DNA from: Cardinalis cardinalis
Lineage: Eukaryota; Chordata; Aves; Passeriformes; Cardinalidae
NCBI GenBank assembly: GCA_014549065.1
Contig: JACDOX010000052.1
Coordinates: 806,001-870,000 of the forward strand
Length of the DNA stretch: 64,000 bases
Reading direction: 5' to 3'
Shown here in pieces: positions 25,981 through 38,829 of this stretch (position 1 is the first letter of the stretch; every line of letters begins with the position of its first letter). The translations under genes were made by a program, and so were the position numbers. Under the pieces are notes generated by a model, which ran no database searches, was not told where the DNA came from, and saw nothing but the letters and a program-made list of their open reading frames with translations.

Positions 25981-28900
25981 ATATACCTTCCTTTTCTTCC
26001 TCCTCCTTCCAAGAAACAAACTCTAGCATCACCAGCATACTTAGCCACTGGCTTATATTGAGGAACTGTGAGGTGTCCCCATAAGTTTTACCTGGGATCC
26101 CTCTGGAATCCAGTGGGTGAAGCTCCTTAACTTTGCATGCAACACAGTACTGCTGATTGCAGAGTAGTTTAAGTGGTTCAGTGTAGAATTACAAAAATAA
26201 TTGCCAAAAAGCTTAGCTTCAAACTTCTCTGCTGCTGTGATATGCTATCCTCTTCCTACAGGCTGGTATTTCCTAGCAATTCACAGTCACATGTAATCAT
26301 TAATGCCCCTGGTTGAATCTCAAGTCTTTAATTGGGCTGTTGAAGTGCAGACAGCTCAAGCCTCAAGCGACATTTCTTTTATAATTTTGGCATCTGCTGT
26401 AGAGATATCTGGCTGCAAAGAATGTTAAAGGACATCCTGACAGGATCTATGTATAGTTAATTCACTCAATCACAGTTATCTGCTCTTTTATAACTGTAAT
26501 TACTTTTGTTCATTAAATAATTTTTTAAAAAGCAGCTGAAATTTTGTAAGCTTGAAATGAGATTGAACTTGTGANTTGGAATTTCGGTCGGTGGTCTCTA
26601 TTTAAAAGTTCTAAAGTGTACAACAAAAAATGACATAANATGCAAACTCTCAGAAAAAAAATGAAGAATTTTCCAGTTTTCCTACTTTCTAGATATATGA
26701 GGATAAACATCTACTTATGAAGGGACACTTCTTTGATAACTCCCATATTTAATTACTCTACTATAATCTTCATAGAAATACCAAATTTCTATAGAATGGA
26801 TAATTAATTAATTAAGATGATGGTTTCTTAAGTTATTAAATGTTTGCTAGACTAGGATCTGACTTATCTTCCTCTACTGAAGCATGCTTATTCTAACTGA
26901 TTGATGTATCTCTTCAACTTGAAAGTTCCTGGAATTTTACTGTCATGTTATTATCCAAGTGAATCTAGAGGTAATGGCAGAAATTCCAACTGTAGGAGGA
27001 GGAAACAATTGCATGTAAGTCTGCATTCCTGTTAATTTTTATACATGTTTTCTGGAAAGTCTTTTGGAAAATATGTACTGACAATCATGTTGTATCAGTC
27101 AAAAAAATTTTTACTGATTCTTTAATGTGTTCCAAGAGGAGGTGAATTTCTGATTATTGCCCAAAATGCGTGAAATAAAAAAATTGTTTGTTTGTGTTTT
27201 CCAGCAAGTGGTGGTCTTTCTAAAATAAAAAGTTATTATATTATCATTTTCTCCCTGGTAGAATCTGATAAACTTAGATGACTTTAGATGTCCACCTACG
27301 ACTATTTATAAGAGTACTCCTGAGCATCTGCCACATCTGGAATATCTCACAATATGGTTCGTTTGTTGATTTGAAAGCTCGCAGTACTTCAGCATTTTCC
27401 AGATTGTTCTAGTTTATCCTAATCAACAAATATCTGGCTCCCAAATTCTGTAGGTGTACAAAAGAAAGACTGAGAAATGCTTTAACCACTTTAGCTAATA
27501 ATTCTTAGGGAAACTGTCAAATGACAAAATAAATTTATGATTGAGGAAGGTCTGTCTGAAATAAAGAGAAAAGAAAAAAATAGCTGATTACAGCTAGTAT
27601 TACTTATTAATCTCTGTTTTCTAATTACACTTAGGAGTGAACCCATTTAGTTTAAGGAGTAAAGATTTCCAGTTCTAAAATTTGTACTAATGTTATGTTA
27701 ATTACTATGCTTTAATTTTATATAATTCTTTTTGTCTTTCTGTCAAAATGGACAAAAAAATTCCTTTAACTCTTGTAAAAACATTGAAAGAGCCTCTACC
27801 GTAAATAGCATGGGACTTACTTTTCAGGAAATGTATATGAAACTTGAAGGAACTATGTTCTTCAATGTTTTCTCTTCTCCATGTGTGTGTGAATGCAGTA
27901 TTAATGGTAGTCAGTAAGCTAACCTTAGTAAGCATGGCATTTTTCAGAAACTGTGCATGGACTTGTTTTTCTTTGGCCCTAATTCTGTGTTCTGTATATA
28001 CAGCAAGACTCAGATCCATATGATTAGTGTTTCCTGACCTGTTTTACACAACATTGTATTTTATAGATCAGCTTTCTAAGGCACTCTGTGGGATGCTCCT
28101 GAAATGTATCTACTTATCTGACATTTTTGGAACTTTCTTGGTGGTAAGATACTTTGGATTTAGGTAGGTGTTTCACCTACNATATCCTAAATTAGATTTA
28201 GTTTTTAGTTTATTTTGATTTTTACCAGTTAGTTCACTTGTAATTCATAGTTCTTTAATTTTTGCCTTTGTGCATCCCCAAGGCAACATACGACTCAATA
28301 AAGCTATTTGTTGCTATAGGCAACAGAATTGTTTTTCAATATATTGTCAGACTGATGATATCATCTGAATTTTGATGCTTTGCTGCAATACTGTCTTTAT
28401 GATTGTTGTCATGGAGGGGGATAAAAATATTTTGACTGGTTGGCACATTGTACATCTGAGCNATCACTGTTTCTTGTACTGCTTTTTAAGATTAAAATGA
28501 TAAATAAAGGACTAGTCCCATCTGAGTTGATCCCTGGGGAGAGATAATCCTTCAATTTGATAAAGAATATCCCTGTTTGGAACAATTTCTGGGAATTTAA
28601 AATGCCAATATATTAGCAGTCACACTCTATTTTATACCATGAGTACCTGCAAACACTATATTTCACAGATTTAAGTAGTGAGAATACAGGGTAAAATCAT
28701 AGGATTAATTTTTAAAAGTTATTTTTATGTAGAGTTATCACCAGAAATATCTGAGTATTATTAATAAATATTTGGGTTACTGGAGAGAATAAATATGTGA
28801 AACTATGTCATAAAATTTAAAGGGGTATTATTGATGTGAATTTTTTTATTGATTTTGGCCCTCAAATATTTTTTTTTCAAATTGCAGCATCAATGACAAG

Positions 28901-29207
28901 TATGATCACTGATAAAACCCTAACACTACCGCCTCCATGAAAATCTTTTTCCCCTTGAGAAGGTCTCAAACACACTAGTAGAATTGGTTTTTTGCTCCTC
29001 TTTGCATGCACTTTATCTTTTTATTTTCCCCCTGAGATATAAATTAATGTTGCCCAATGGATGACTGTTGCTAATTNTAAAATAGAAAGTAATCACAGTA
29101 CAGAAAGTTAAATTGCATGTTAAATAAATATCTCTCCTGTTGCATCAATTTAGTGAATTGCAGAGCATTAATAGTNTATCTAAAGCTAGCTTGTTGAGAA
29201 AGACAAA
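25981..29207. other. Non-coding DNA with possible conserved elements
   Basis: No exon or transposon is recognised. Two stretches (about 26310-26520 and 28255-28420) have balanced, complex sequence without simple repeats, contrasting with their surroundings. They look like conserved non-coding elements, which cannot be verified without another genome. The second contains an X-box-like motif, listed separately. Confidence 0.4.
28310..28324. promoter_or_regulatory. RFX X-box-like inverted repeat
   Basis: GTTGCTATAGGCAAC consists of two opposed half-sites (GTTGCT and GGCAAC) with a 3-bp spacer. This fits the published RFX X-box pattern of two GTNRCC-type half-sites with a 0-3 bp gap, except for T in place of C at the end of the left half. 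A further GGCAAC half lies about 30 bp upstream (28282-28287). Binding is inferred. Confidence 0.35.
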
Positions 29208-29672
29208 GCCAGAGAATTGTTGAGGCTGGAAAAGACTGTAAGATTGGTTGCAACTGATAGCCTAGTACTGCCNTGTTCACCACTAAACCATATCCCTAGG
29301 TGCCACATCCACATGCCTTTTGAACACTTCCATGGATGGTTCCACCACTTCCCTGGGGAGCCTCTTCCAGTGCCTTCCTTTTCAGTGAAGACATTTTTCC
29401 TTATGTTCATTCCCAACCTTCTCTGGGCTAACTTGAGGCCTCTTGTTCTGTCACTTGTTACTTGTGAGAAGAAAATGACCCCCAACTAGCTACAATCTCA
29501 TCCCTCCTGAGCCTCCTCTTCTCCGGATTGAAAAATCCCNGGTCCCTCAGTTGCACCTCATGAGACTTGCTCCAGACTCTTCACCAGCTTTGTTGGTTTC
29601 CTCTAGACACATCCCAATAAGGGTGAAGAACGACTAGCAGGACACCACAGGTGGCAATATCTTTCTACTTAA
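29208..29672 (-). mobile_element. CR1 LINE 3' portion, minus strand
   Basis: The plus strand shows the reverse complement of a CR1 3' UTR and ORF2 end. It runs from 'gttgaggctggaaaagac' (29219-29236), 'taggtgccacatccacatgc', 'gggagcctcttccagtgcc' and 'tcagtgaagacatttttcc', to 'cctgagcctcctcttctcc' and 'cttcaccagctttgttg'. The 3' terminal repeat would lie at the left end and is eroded. Short frames on both strands (90 and 99 codons) are remnants or shadows of the element. It is inactive. Confidence 0.92.
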
Positions 29673-29675
29673 GTG

Positions 29676-29741
29676 CTCTCTCTCTCTCTCTCTCTTGTCT
29701 CTCACTTCCCTTCCCTCCTCCTATTTCTTTCTCTCTCTCTC
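29676..29741. repeat. (CT)n microsatellite and pyrimidine tract
   Basis: There are ten CT units at 29676-29695, then a C/T-rich stretch ending in a second CTCTCTCTCT run (29730-29741). It starts directly beside the 5' side of the minus-strand CR1. Confidence 0.9.
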
Positions 29742-31329
29742 TAAGTTGCATTTTGTGTTTAATAAAATCCATAGTGGCATATGGTCTCATTCACAACTCA
29801 ATTCAGGTAGAGGTATCTCTTATAATCTGATCATAGTACCATCAGAAGTCTCAAATATTGTCTCAGTCTTGTGTCAGAAATTTTGTCCTCAGCTAACAAG
29901 GATTTGTTAATCAGATTTTTGCCATTGGTGTTTATTGAAACCGAAACAGATTCCGTGTTTATGGTATATAATGCTGGAATGAAGAAAGAAGAGATAGAAC
30001 TGAGTTTACTAAACACATCCATTTTAAGTATAATGACAAGATTGGCTGATTTAACTCTTATTTTAAACCTTGCTAATGTCTTAATTGGTAAATATGAATG
30101 ATTTGCTGGCTACAGTGAAACTGGGCCACCAAAAGCCTGAAGATACCAAAGTCTTCATTAGAAAATAAAACAGAATAAAGAAAGCCTTTTTCCTTGCAGA
30201 TATAAGAGATAATGATTAAAAGGTACTCATTAAAAGGAAGCCTGTAAATGATACATCATCAACCAAAAACTCAAGCAACCAAAATGTTCTGTTCCTTTTG
30301 TAAACTACACCATGTTAAACAAAAAGGAAATAAAAGAAGGTCCNAACAACTACTTTGTCTTTAAATGCTGTTTTTCTCTAGTTTGAGCAAACAAAGAAGG
30401 AGAATTAGGATTTTAGGAATTTTTCAGTGGATTGTGAAGCTCAATAACTAGGCTGAAACAGCATGGTGTTCAGCAGATGTTACTATTGGGGAATGGAAAG
30501 GCTAAAACAAAAGATGTCGGTAAAGCCTCATAAAGTTGAAGATGTTAATCCAGGATCTCCCACTGAGTTTTGCTATAGATTGTTGCATGTGGAAAACATA
30601 AATTATCCTTATACACTATTTTCTAGTTTTGGATTGAGAAGATAGCTGTAGTTTCCAGGAAGTCAGCAAAAATGGACTTTTCCCCTGAACTACCCACCTG
30701 CACTCAAAGATGTCAGNGAATTATAAACTACTCTGAATAATAAACTTTACCTCTGTGCATGCCCAGCATAAGAAGGCAATGGAATATCTTTTTTCACCTC
30801 TTTATATCATCTTTGGAAAGTCACAAAGAGTAGATAATGCTCAACTGCAAGAATAGNAATTGTGTTTGTTCACAAAATAAGAGTAGTCTCTATGTATTCT
30901 CCTTGAGCATCTGTTCAAGAAAGGCCAGAAGCAATTCTTTCATTAATCACTGAATGTCATGTGCAATAAATCTACCTCAACTCAGCATGATATAGTTTTT
31001 CCAAGTACTCAGTTCATTTGTAAATGTTATGGGTATGTCAGTCCAATGTGGGTTAGCCCTTTTCTTCATCCTGCTGCTTAAGNTTATTCAGCTCTGACAG
31101 AGTTGCCAGGACACTACCAAGATATTGTTAGCAAACTAATTAGTGGTGACTGCGCTATGCTTACATATCAGTAACTATTTTGTAGATACATAAAATGCAA
31201 TATAGATATACAAAATGTAATCTGCCATCTACAATTTGGCATCTGTAAAAAAAATTGTCATTTACATTTTTTTGTCTCTTTTTTTTTTTTTCATTTCCAG
31301 ATACAATTAGGAAAAATATGGAACAGTTA
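29742..31329. other. AT-rich non-coding DNA, nothing recognised
   Basis: Open frames are at most 76 codons and have no recognisable domain. No transposon is identified. Confidence 0.55.
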
Positions 31330-32609
31330 ATGGAATAGTTTATACTGAGTGCCATCACTCAGCACTTACAGGATGGCCAGGATATCAGACCCAGCCAGCA
31401 TGGGTTTAGGAGGGGTAGGTCATGTTTGACAAACCTGGTCTCCTTTTATGACCAGGTGACCTGCCTGGTGGATGCAAAGGCTGTGAATGTTGTCTGTTTG
31501 GACTTCAGCAAGGCCTTTGACACTGTCTCCCACAGCACACTCCTGGAAAAGCTGCAGCCCATGGCTTGGACAGGAGCACTCTGCTGGATTAGGAGCTGGC
31601 TGGATGTCCAGGCCCAGAGAGTGGTGGTGAATGGTGCTGCATCCAGCTGGGGGCCAGTCACCAGTGGTGTCCCTCAGGGGTCTGTGCTGGGGCCAGTTCT
31701 GTTCAATGTTTTTATTGATGACATGGATGAGGGGACTGAGTCTTTAATTGTAAATTTGCAGATGACATTAAGCTGTGAGTGTGCATCGATCTGTTGGAAG
31801 GTAGGAGGGCTCTGCAGAGAGACCAGGAATGGTTGGATGGATGAGAAGAGTCCAATAAGAGGAAGTTTAATAAGTCCGAGTCCTGCCACAACAACCCCCT
31901 GCAGTGCTCTAGGCTGGGGACAGTGTGGCTGGACAGTGCCCAGGCAGAAAGGGACCTGGGGGTGCTGGTTTACAGTCGACTGAACATGAGCCAGCAGTGT
32001 GCCCTGAGGGCCAAGAAGGCCAAGGGCATCCTGGCCTGGATCAGGAACAGTGTGGCCAGCAGGAGCAGGGAGGTCATTCTTCCCCTGTGCTTGGCACTGG
32101 TGAGGCCACACCTCGAGTGCTGTGTCCAGTTCTGGGCCCTCAGTTTGGGAAGGACGTTGNGNNGCTGGAGCACATCCAGAGGNGGCAACGAGGCTGGAGA
32201 GGGGCTTGGAACACAAACCCTGTGAGGAAAGACTGAGGGAGCTGGGGGTGTTTAGTCTGGAGAAAAGGAGANNCAGGGGTGACCTTATCACTCTAAAACT
32301 CCCTGAAANGTGGCTGTGGTCAGGTGGGGCTGGTCTCTTTCTCCAAGCAGCAGCTGGCAGAACAAGAGGACACAGTCTTAAGCTGCCCAAGGGAAGTTTA
32401 GGTTGGATATTAGGAAAAAGTTTTTCACAGAAAGAGTCATAAAGTACTGGAATGGCCTGCTTGGGGAGATGGCGGAGTCACCATCCCTGGATGTGTTTAA
32501 CAAAAGACTGGATGTGGCACTCAGTGCCATGGTTTAGTGAGGTGTTAGGGCATGGTTTGGACTTTATGATCTTTAAGGTCCCTTCCCTCCCAACCTTGTG
32601 ATTCTGTAA
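31330..32609 (+). mobile_element. CR1 LINE, 5'-truncated, with RT and complete 3' end
   Basis: This is the longest and best preserved CR1 in the window, about 1.28 kb. It starts inside the reverse transcriptase part of ORF2 and runs to the 3' end (GTGATTCTGTAAA, 32598-32610). Conserved ORF2 blocks are readable in several frames: the RT core, the 'PQGSVLGP' block, the FADD catalytic box, a LALVRPHLE-like block (32095-32121), and a LGVFSLEKRR-like block (32239-32268). Frameshifts, stops and several ambiguous bases (32159-32163, 32183, 32272-32273, 32310) interrupt it. A full CR1 is about 4.5 kb, so roughly the 5' two thirds are missing, as usual for target-primed insertions that abort early. 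It is non-autonomous and inactive. Confidence 0.97.
31426..31983 (+). pseudogene. Broken CR1 ORF2 reverse transcriptase fragment
   Basis: This open frame of 185 codons covers part of the RT domain of a CR1 LINE, which copies element RNA into DNA at the target site. Residues about 24-37 hold the first catalytic motif (LDFSKAFDTVSH, with its catalytic Asp). Residues about 81-98 hold the VPQGSVLGP block that shapes the active site. The next motif, the FADD box carrying the other two catalytic Asp residues, is present at 31755-31766 but in a different frame, so an indel lies between about 31730 and 31752. After that point the listed frame is out of register and its last 70 or so residues are meaningless. 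The N-terminal endonuclease and the start of RT are absent. The start codon is only the first ATG in the open frame, not a real start. Confidence 0.93.
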
Positions 32610-35600
32610 ATATCTTGTATTTTGAGNAGAAGGGCTATGAAAAGTATAAAAGAATTGTCATGTTTTCCAGAATGGTAAGTGCAACAGATGAATAACTGAA
32701 AAGAGCAAGGTAGCATAGGACAAGAATTTCTCCTTCATTCCTGATTTTCAATATCTCTGTGCTGAATTCAGTGAATAATTAGCAAGTGTTGAACTTCATG
32801 GTATCAAACCACAACAAAAAGCAATTAATAAAGCTGTCTGGGAGTTACAATCCATTTTAAAGGACAGAACTTCAATTNCAGACTTCAGATTATTAACCCA
32901 GTCGCAGTACAAACAATTTGATCAAGTTATAGGGCATCATATAACTGCTATACAATATTCAAACGGATGAAAAAGCTATCATCAGTAGATTTATATCTTG
33001 TTCTNCTCCACAACTAAAGAGGCCTTGTACTGCCAAATCCCTAAGGACCATAAGTTTGAACATGATGTTTTTCTGATCAGAAACTAAAGATTCCCAAGGG
33101 GCAGCTTTGACCCTGGAAAATCTACACTGTAATACAGTTGAGGTCAGGAAATTATCCCTGAATACCACAGGTTTCCTAATCAACTGGATTTAGAAATTTT
33201 ATGATAACACAATAAAGGAAAATTAGGAATTCTGAACAGAATTGGTCAATTTACAATGCAATTTACTGATTAAAATGTGAAAATGAATTTTTTGGAATTC
33301 TATTAGGCGTTTTCTGAGATGTGTATAATAATGGGAATATATGAAGCGCAGATGATGATTTCCAAACAGGAAATAATAGAACTGGGATCAACTATTCCGA
33401 GTTTACAGATGTCCCTATAATGCTAGTCGGTGAGGTGTACTGAGAAATTTTGATATCTTCAATGATTTCTTAGTTTCTAAGGAGGCAGAAAATCTTATTA
33501 ATCTGGGTGACAAGGGAATGGTTTGATAAGGACCTCTGTGCCTTCTCTTGGTAAGTTCAACTTCATTCTTTCATGAGGAAGTCTGAAGAAATTTTAGAAG
33601 TCATTTCATGACCTACACATATTCTATTTAAGTGAAAGNAGACAGGCAAAAAAACCCCCAAATATGCCAAAGAAATATGGGGGTAAGAAAAAAATCCCAT
33701 GAAGATCTTGTAAGAAAAAAATTCTAATAATCTTTGCCAAGTGTAAGGAATCTACACACATTCATCAAAAAGATNCTGAATTATATACTTTTATATTCTG
33801 ATATCTACATTGAATATAATGGGTAGTGACTGATAACTTTGTGGCAATAACTTCTAATGTGTGCTATTTTTGTAATTAGAATTTACTTCAATTTGGTACA
33901 ATAGAGTTTGTTTTGTAGATGTCAAATATGTTGCCTTAATCCCTAGGAAAAATAATTAGAATATATTTAGTAACTGGTAAAGAAACTGAATATTGATCCA
34001 ATATTCTCAGAATAGTTGGAGTTTAATTTTGTATTCAAATATTGAAATATTGTTTAAAATGCTGGTTTTATGTTTTTTTTATCATTGCATACAAAAAATA
34101 TGAGNTACTTCAGCTGTACATCTGATTTGAAACTTACAATAATAATCTAGACTTCCAACTACTACGAAGGAGTTTTCAAAAGAGATTTTTTAAAAGTATA
34201 GAGCATTGAAAAAGACAGAATAACATCTAATATTATGAATAATATAAAATCTTTAACTATTACAACTTTTAATAACTTGATGTACTAGCACCATGCCTAC
34301 ATTTTATTTTGAAGAGCTGTTAATGGTCAAGAAAATATGACAAAATTTATTTGCAGTTGGTTTGGCTTTAACTTAAATAACTGTTCCCTCAACTGAAAAT
34401 TCTTTTTTTTAATTTTTTTTTTTTTGTTGTTGTTGCTGTTGTTTTTGTTTTGTTTTTAAATCCACAGGCTATTAGAGAATTAGATAGGGTGTCATTAAGC
34501 ATTATAGTAGTGACTAAAATACATCAATAATTTAAATATTTTCATGATTTTACTTTGTGTTTCAGAGTAAAATTACAGCATAAAAAGGACAAATTCAAAT
34601 GCAATTTAAGTGATATAATAAGATATTTCTTATTACTGTCAAACTAGACTTCTACATAATAAAATATGTAGAATATAAATAAAATAAAAATTTTCTCCTC
34701 CTATTCTTCAAAAGCTCCAGTCCCAAATTAAAAGGTTGGTTTTTTCCTTGAAAAAGAGTAACAGAATGAATAAACTAAAAATGTTAATTGTAAGTTGAAA
34801 TTGTATGTGTCCAAATTTTCCTCTGTTGCTGTCAATCTTGCTGGTAGGTTCGATTTCAAAACATTGAATATCATACTTGTCTGATGGCAATAGGCATACA
34901 GTGTATACATGGTATTAAGGAATACTGTATACTATGTATACAGAATTCCCTAATAACAAAAACCCCCACAAACAGACTTATTACTGTTTGAATTGTGAAA
35001 GTTCTGAAATTTTCAGTAATATGCACTATATAAAATGTTATACTTCTAATAAAATGCACATTATATTTTGGTGAATAATCATTAGGACTTTTTTAAATCT
35101 ATCTCTTCATAGTTATGCCCATGGCTTGGTCATCTNTTAGTCTATATATGTGTGTTTTGCATTAAGTCTACTCAAATATGACATGACTGCAAATAATTTA
35201 TAAACCGATCTTTGAATCTGTATTTAATCCTTGTTTTATGACTTAGATTGTAGCTTCTATGCTTCTGGAAACAGCTTTCACAGAGTTATTAACAAACCAA
35301 CTGATAGAGAAATTTTCAGCCTCTTGTGGTTATTGAAAAAGAAAAAAAAGCCAAAACACTGAAACAGAAAAATTACTCACCGTGTTTTACTGACCTCATT
35401 CCCTTTCGGAATGCCTCAGGCAGATGGTATGCATAGATATGCATTATCTGGTTTTATCCAAATCAATTTCTTGATGGTAGGCAAAATCTTTATTCTTGAA
35501 CTTATGTCAGAGACAAGAAGATATTTTCTGACTAAGCTCAGAACCCCATGGAAGGCAAAATTGAAACAGTGAAATAGCATAGTTTTAAGGCAGGAAGACT

Positions 35601-36975
35601 TAAGTAAAAGAAAAGGCTGGTGATGGGAAAGGTGGCTCAGACTGGAAATAGTCTCTTACCTATAGNTTTCAATTGATACATCTTGATCTCATTTTTGGTA
35701 GGATCCTAATAACAAAAGTCCTGTCTTTCCAATGCTTCAAACCCACCAAAACACAAGAAATAAATTAAAATACAACATTATTGATACCTCCAGAAACTAA
35801 ATTTTAAATATTTATTTTCTAAGAAGACATTTATTGGAAGGAAAAAAGTGAGCTAGTGACAAAGTATAGGGATATAATAAAATATATAATATATTATATA
35901 TAATAAAAGATATAATGAGAATATTATTTTATCCAAGTATTTAACTTGTCTTTTTTTAACTTTGCTATTACTTTTGGTGAGCTTTTGTCTTTTGAAATAG
36001 TTAGCAGCACCCTTGTCTATGCACTTTTTAAAAAATTATATATAATTCATACTGAGCCATGACACTGTTTATAAACTTTAAAGGCAGAACTATTTTATTT
36101 GCATGATTATTTTTTAGTTTCCTTCTGGATCCTGAATCACTTTTCTTCATTTTCTTTGTGTCTTCAGGCTCTTTATGAGAACTAGAAATACACTTTTTCT
36201 AGTGAAAACTGAGATTTGGATACTGTTGATTTTCTTCANGCACTGGACTATGTGACAAATATCCAATATTCATATATTTGTAAAGAACAGCAAGAGTCAA
36301 CAACACTGAGAGCAGAATCNTGCACTTGGGTTTTCTTCTGTTGTGTCAGATAAATGGATGAATTTAAAAAAAGAGGTAACATAATATCTTCATTCTGGCT
36401 GGTATGCCCTTCCTAAAACNGAACAGGATAAATCAAACATTTAAGGAACATGAGATGAAAATTTCTCTAGACTTGAAAATACTTCTAGGAAGACCCTGAC
36501 AAGTGCCAGAGTGCTGCTGAGCAGATGTAGTTAGCATGGACTCCAAAGGCATTCCAGCTGCTGCACTACAGAGTTATGTAGGCTATTTACTTTTTATAGA
36601 AGCAAAGTAAAGGAACAAGCAGGATGTGGTGCACTGCAGCAGTAATGCTGCATGTTGTACTAAAAAACATTTAAACTACCCCATGATTTGTTACATTAAA
36701 TTATAACTGGAGGCAAGCTTCCACTATGTTTCCTATGCCACATGAGGGGAAAAAAAATGGTATAAAGACAATATTTTGAGTGTGCCTCAAATATTACTCA
36801 GAGGTGCACTAGAGATTCAGAGCATATAAGTGGGAAGCTGTTGTGAAACATAATGAATATAATGGCATACAGGAAAATGAAGTGGCAGTTTGCATCTTTC
36901 TTAAATATGGTGAGGAAAAAAAAATACATTTTTAACAATGTTTAAATTAAAATGGATTAATTTTTCTTTCACACT
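32610..36975. other. AT-rich non-coding DNA with simple repeats
   Basis: No transposon or exon is recognised. There is a T/GTT-rich tract at 34400-34460 and a (TA)n-like tract at 35877-35915. Confidence 0.55.
35877..35915. repeat. TA-rich microsatellite
   Basis: Imperfect TATAATATATTATATATAA-type sequence. Confidence 0.75.
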
Positions 36976-36982
36976 TTGAAAG

Positions 36983-37181
36983 AGTCCCCAGGACCTTTGA
37001 CCTTCCATGGACATCTTAGAGATGTTATTTTATGGCAACCTGATCACTTGTTTCTCAAGACAAGGCATAGTCTGAGTATGTGTGAAGAGGAATGTGAATG
37101 GTTGTATACTCGTCTTCATAGTTTGGAAATTATTCCCAGACACAGCTTTTCTTGCCTCAGAATCCTTTCTGATGCCTGCAG
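36983..37181 (+). other. Exon-like open segment, unsupported
   Basis: The reading frame is open from 36976 to 37182 and is bounded by possible splice signals. On the left, a T-rich stretch with TTTCTTTCACACTTTGAAAG ends in AG at 36981-36982. On the right, CAG/GTAAAT places a donor at 37182, and the stop codon of the frame falls inside that donor. The 66 or so residues contain several Cys, His and Trp but no domain I know, and the acceptor tract is weak. It could be chance. I list it because it is the only open frame I noticed whose ends coincide with both splice signals. Confidence 0.12.
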
Positions 37182-38829
37182 GTAAATCCAGATTCTTCTG
37201 TTTCAGAAAATCTTACNCTGATATCCTGCCTGATTTTTGTGTTTCTGTTCCAAACTATTAAGTGCACACAAAAATGGCAAAATAGCTGGTTAGATGTTAN
37301 CTGTGTTAAAAATTCATTACTCATTCCTCAGAGACCTTGAAAAAATTGAATAAAACTGCTATGCATTTCAATCTTGTTTTAATTTTTAAACCTTAAGTTG
37401 ATACATTCACTAATATATGGGTTATCTCTTCTTCCTATTCTGTAACTATAAAGCAAACAATACATTTTGTACAAGGTTTATCTACATACTTCTACAACAC
37501 TGCAGTATTCACTACATTCTATACAAAATGTGGTTGGTTTGATTCATTGCTTGGTATAATGTGAGTTAACTTGGGACACATTCAGACATAAATTTTTTTT
37601 ATCTGGCAACAAATATGTCCTTTTTGATTAAAGTGTGCTAATAGTTCCCACTAATACTTTGTTTTCTTGGGTTCACATTGCTATTACCATTTAGGCTGAC
37701 ATTTACGATATGCCCTATATGGCTTGTAACTTAATAAAATTATTTAATAGGTTTCATTTTACTAGATTCAATTATTATAAACTCACTAGAGTTTTNATAC
37801 TTTTTTTTTAATTAGGTCAGGTCAATTGCATAGAAAGTAGAAGCCAGTAAATATAACAAAGAGCATCTTCATTTAGAACTCCGCAATTTTATTTTCCATT
37901 GCTTATTATTTCCAAAGTTTTTATTATTAACCTTTAAACTGAATAAAAATAATGTCACACAATAGGCAACTAATTTCTCACTGTTCATTGCTAAACTGTT
38001 ATTTTTCNTCAACTTAAATTTTATAGGTTAATTCAAACTTCCTTTGATAATAAAAAATATTTCCCCACATTTTTATGCATATTTTTATATCAGTATAAGT
38101 TGGATTACAGGAGTGAATTTTAGTGCAAATAAGAATATTTCTTTGATTTAACTATGAGTTTGTTTGGATAGAGTGAAAATTAAGTTACAAANTGAACCTA
38201 TTAAAATGAAGATAGATCTTAAATATTGCATTAAAAAGTATATAATNGGTGATATCTTTCAGAGTAGTAAACCCACAAATCAAGATGTTATCTGCAAAAT
38301 GGCTTCAGTGTCTCCTTTTCATTTGAATTTGGACCTTATCTCCCAAACAACACTGGNTTGTTCCTTCAGGCAATAGCCACAGGAAATCACAATTGCATTT
38401 TTAGTACAGGAATACTAAAAAAGTGTCATTGAAAAGCTGTTTATCTGCATTTGTTTTTAAACACAGAATGTTGTCTTTAAAATCAGACCTGGAGTGTGAA
38501 ATATTACTTATTCTCCAAAAGAAATGATTCTATATTCTCCAGATAGTCCAAATTGTGAATTTGTGATGCAGTCGTGTGTACTAAATACCTTCAAACATGA
38601 ATGAGAGGAAGAAGAGCATGAGTTCAAGCAATTCACTGGACCAGAAAGATCTGTATATGAAACACTTTAAGTGTAAATGTCTAACAGGCACTGCAATATA
38701 AGTGTTTGAGCATATTGTGTTTCAAATCAAGATACAAGTAATTCTCCAAAATCAAATTAATGAGTTGAGATTAACAAATTAANTATTGTTACTGAAAAGC
38801 CACATTACTTGCTCTTTTTTTTTTTCCCT
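37182..38829. other. AT-rich non-coding DNA, nothing recognised
   Basis: No repeat family is seen. Open frames are short and AT-driven. A poly-T run is present at about 38815-38825. Confidence 0.55.

Noticed and set aside
31674..32390. Minus-strand open frame of 238 codons, the longest in the window
   Set aside because: It is antisense to the CR1 ORF2 and 3' end at 31330-32609. Its length comes from the low stop density opposite the LINE coding sequence.
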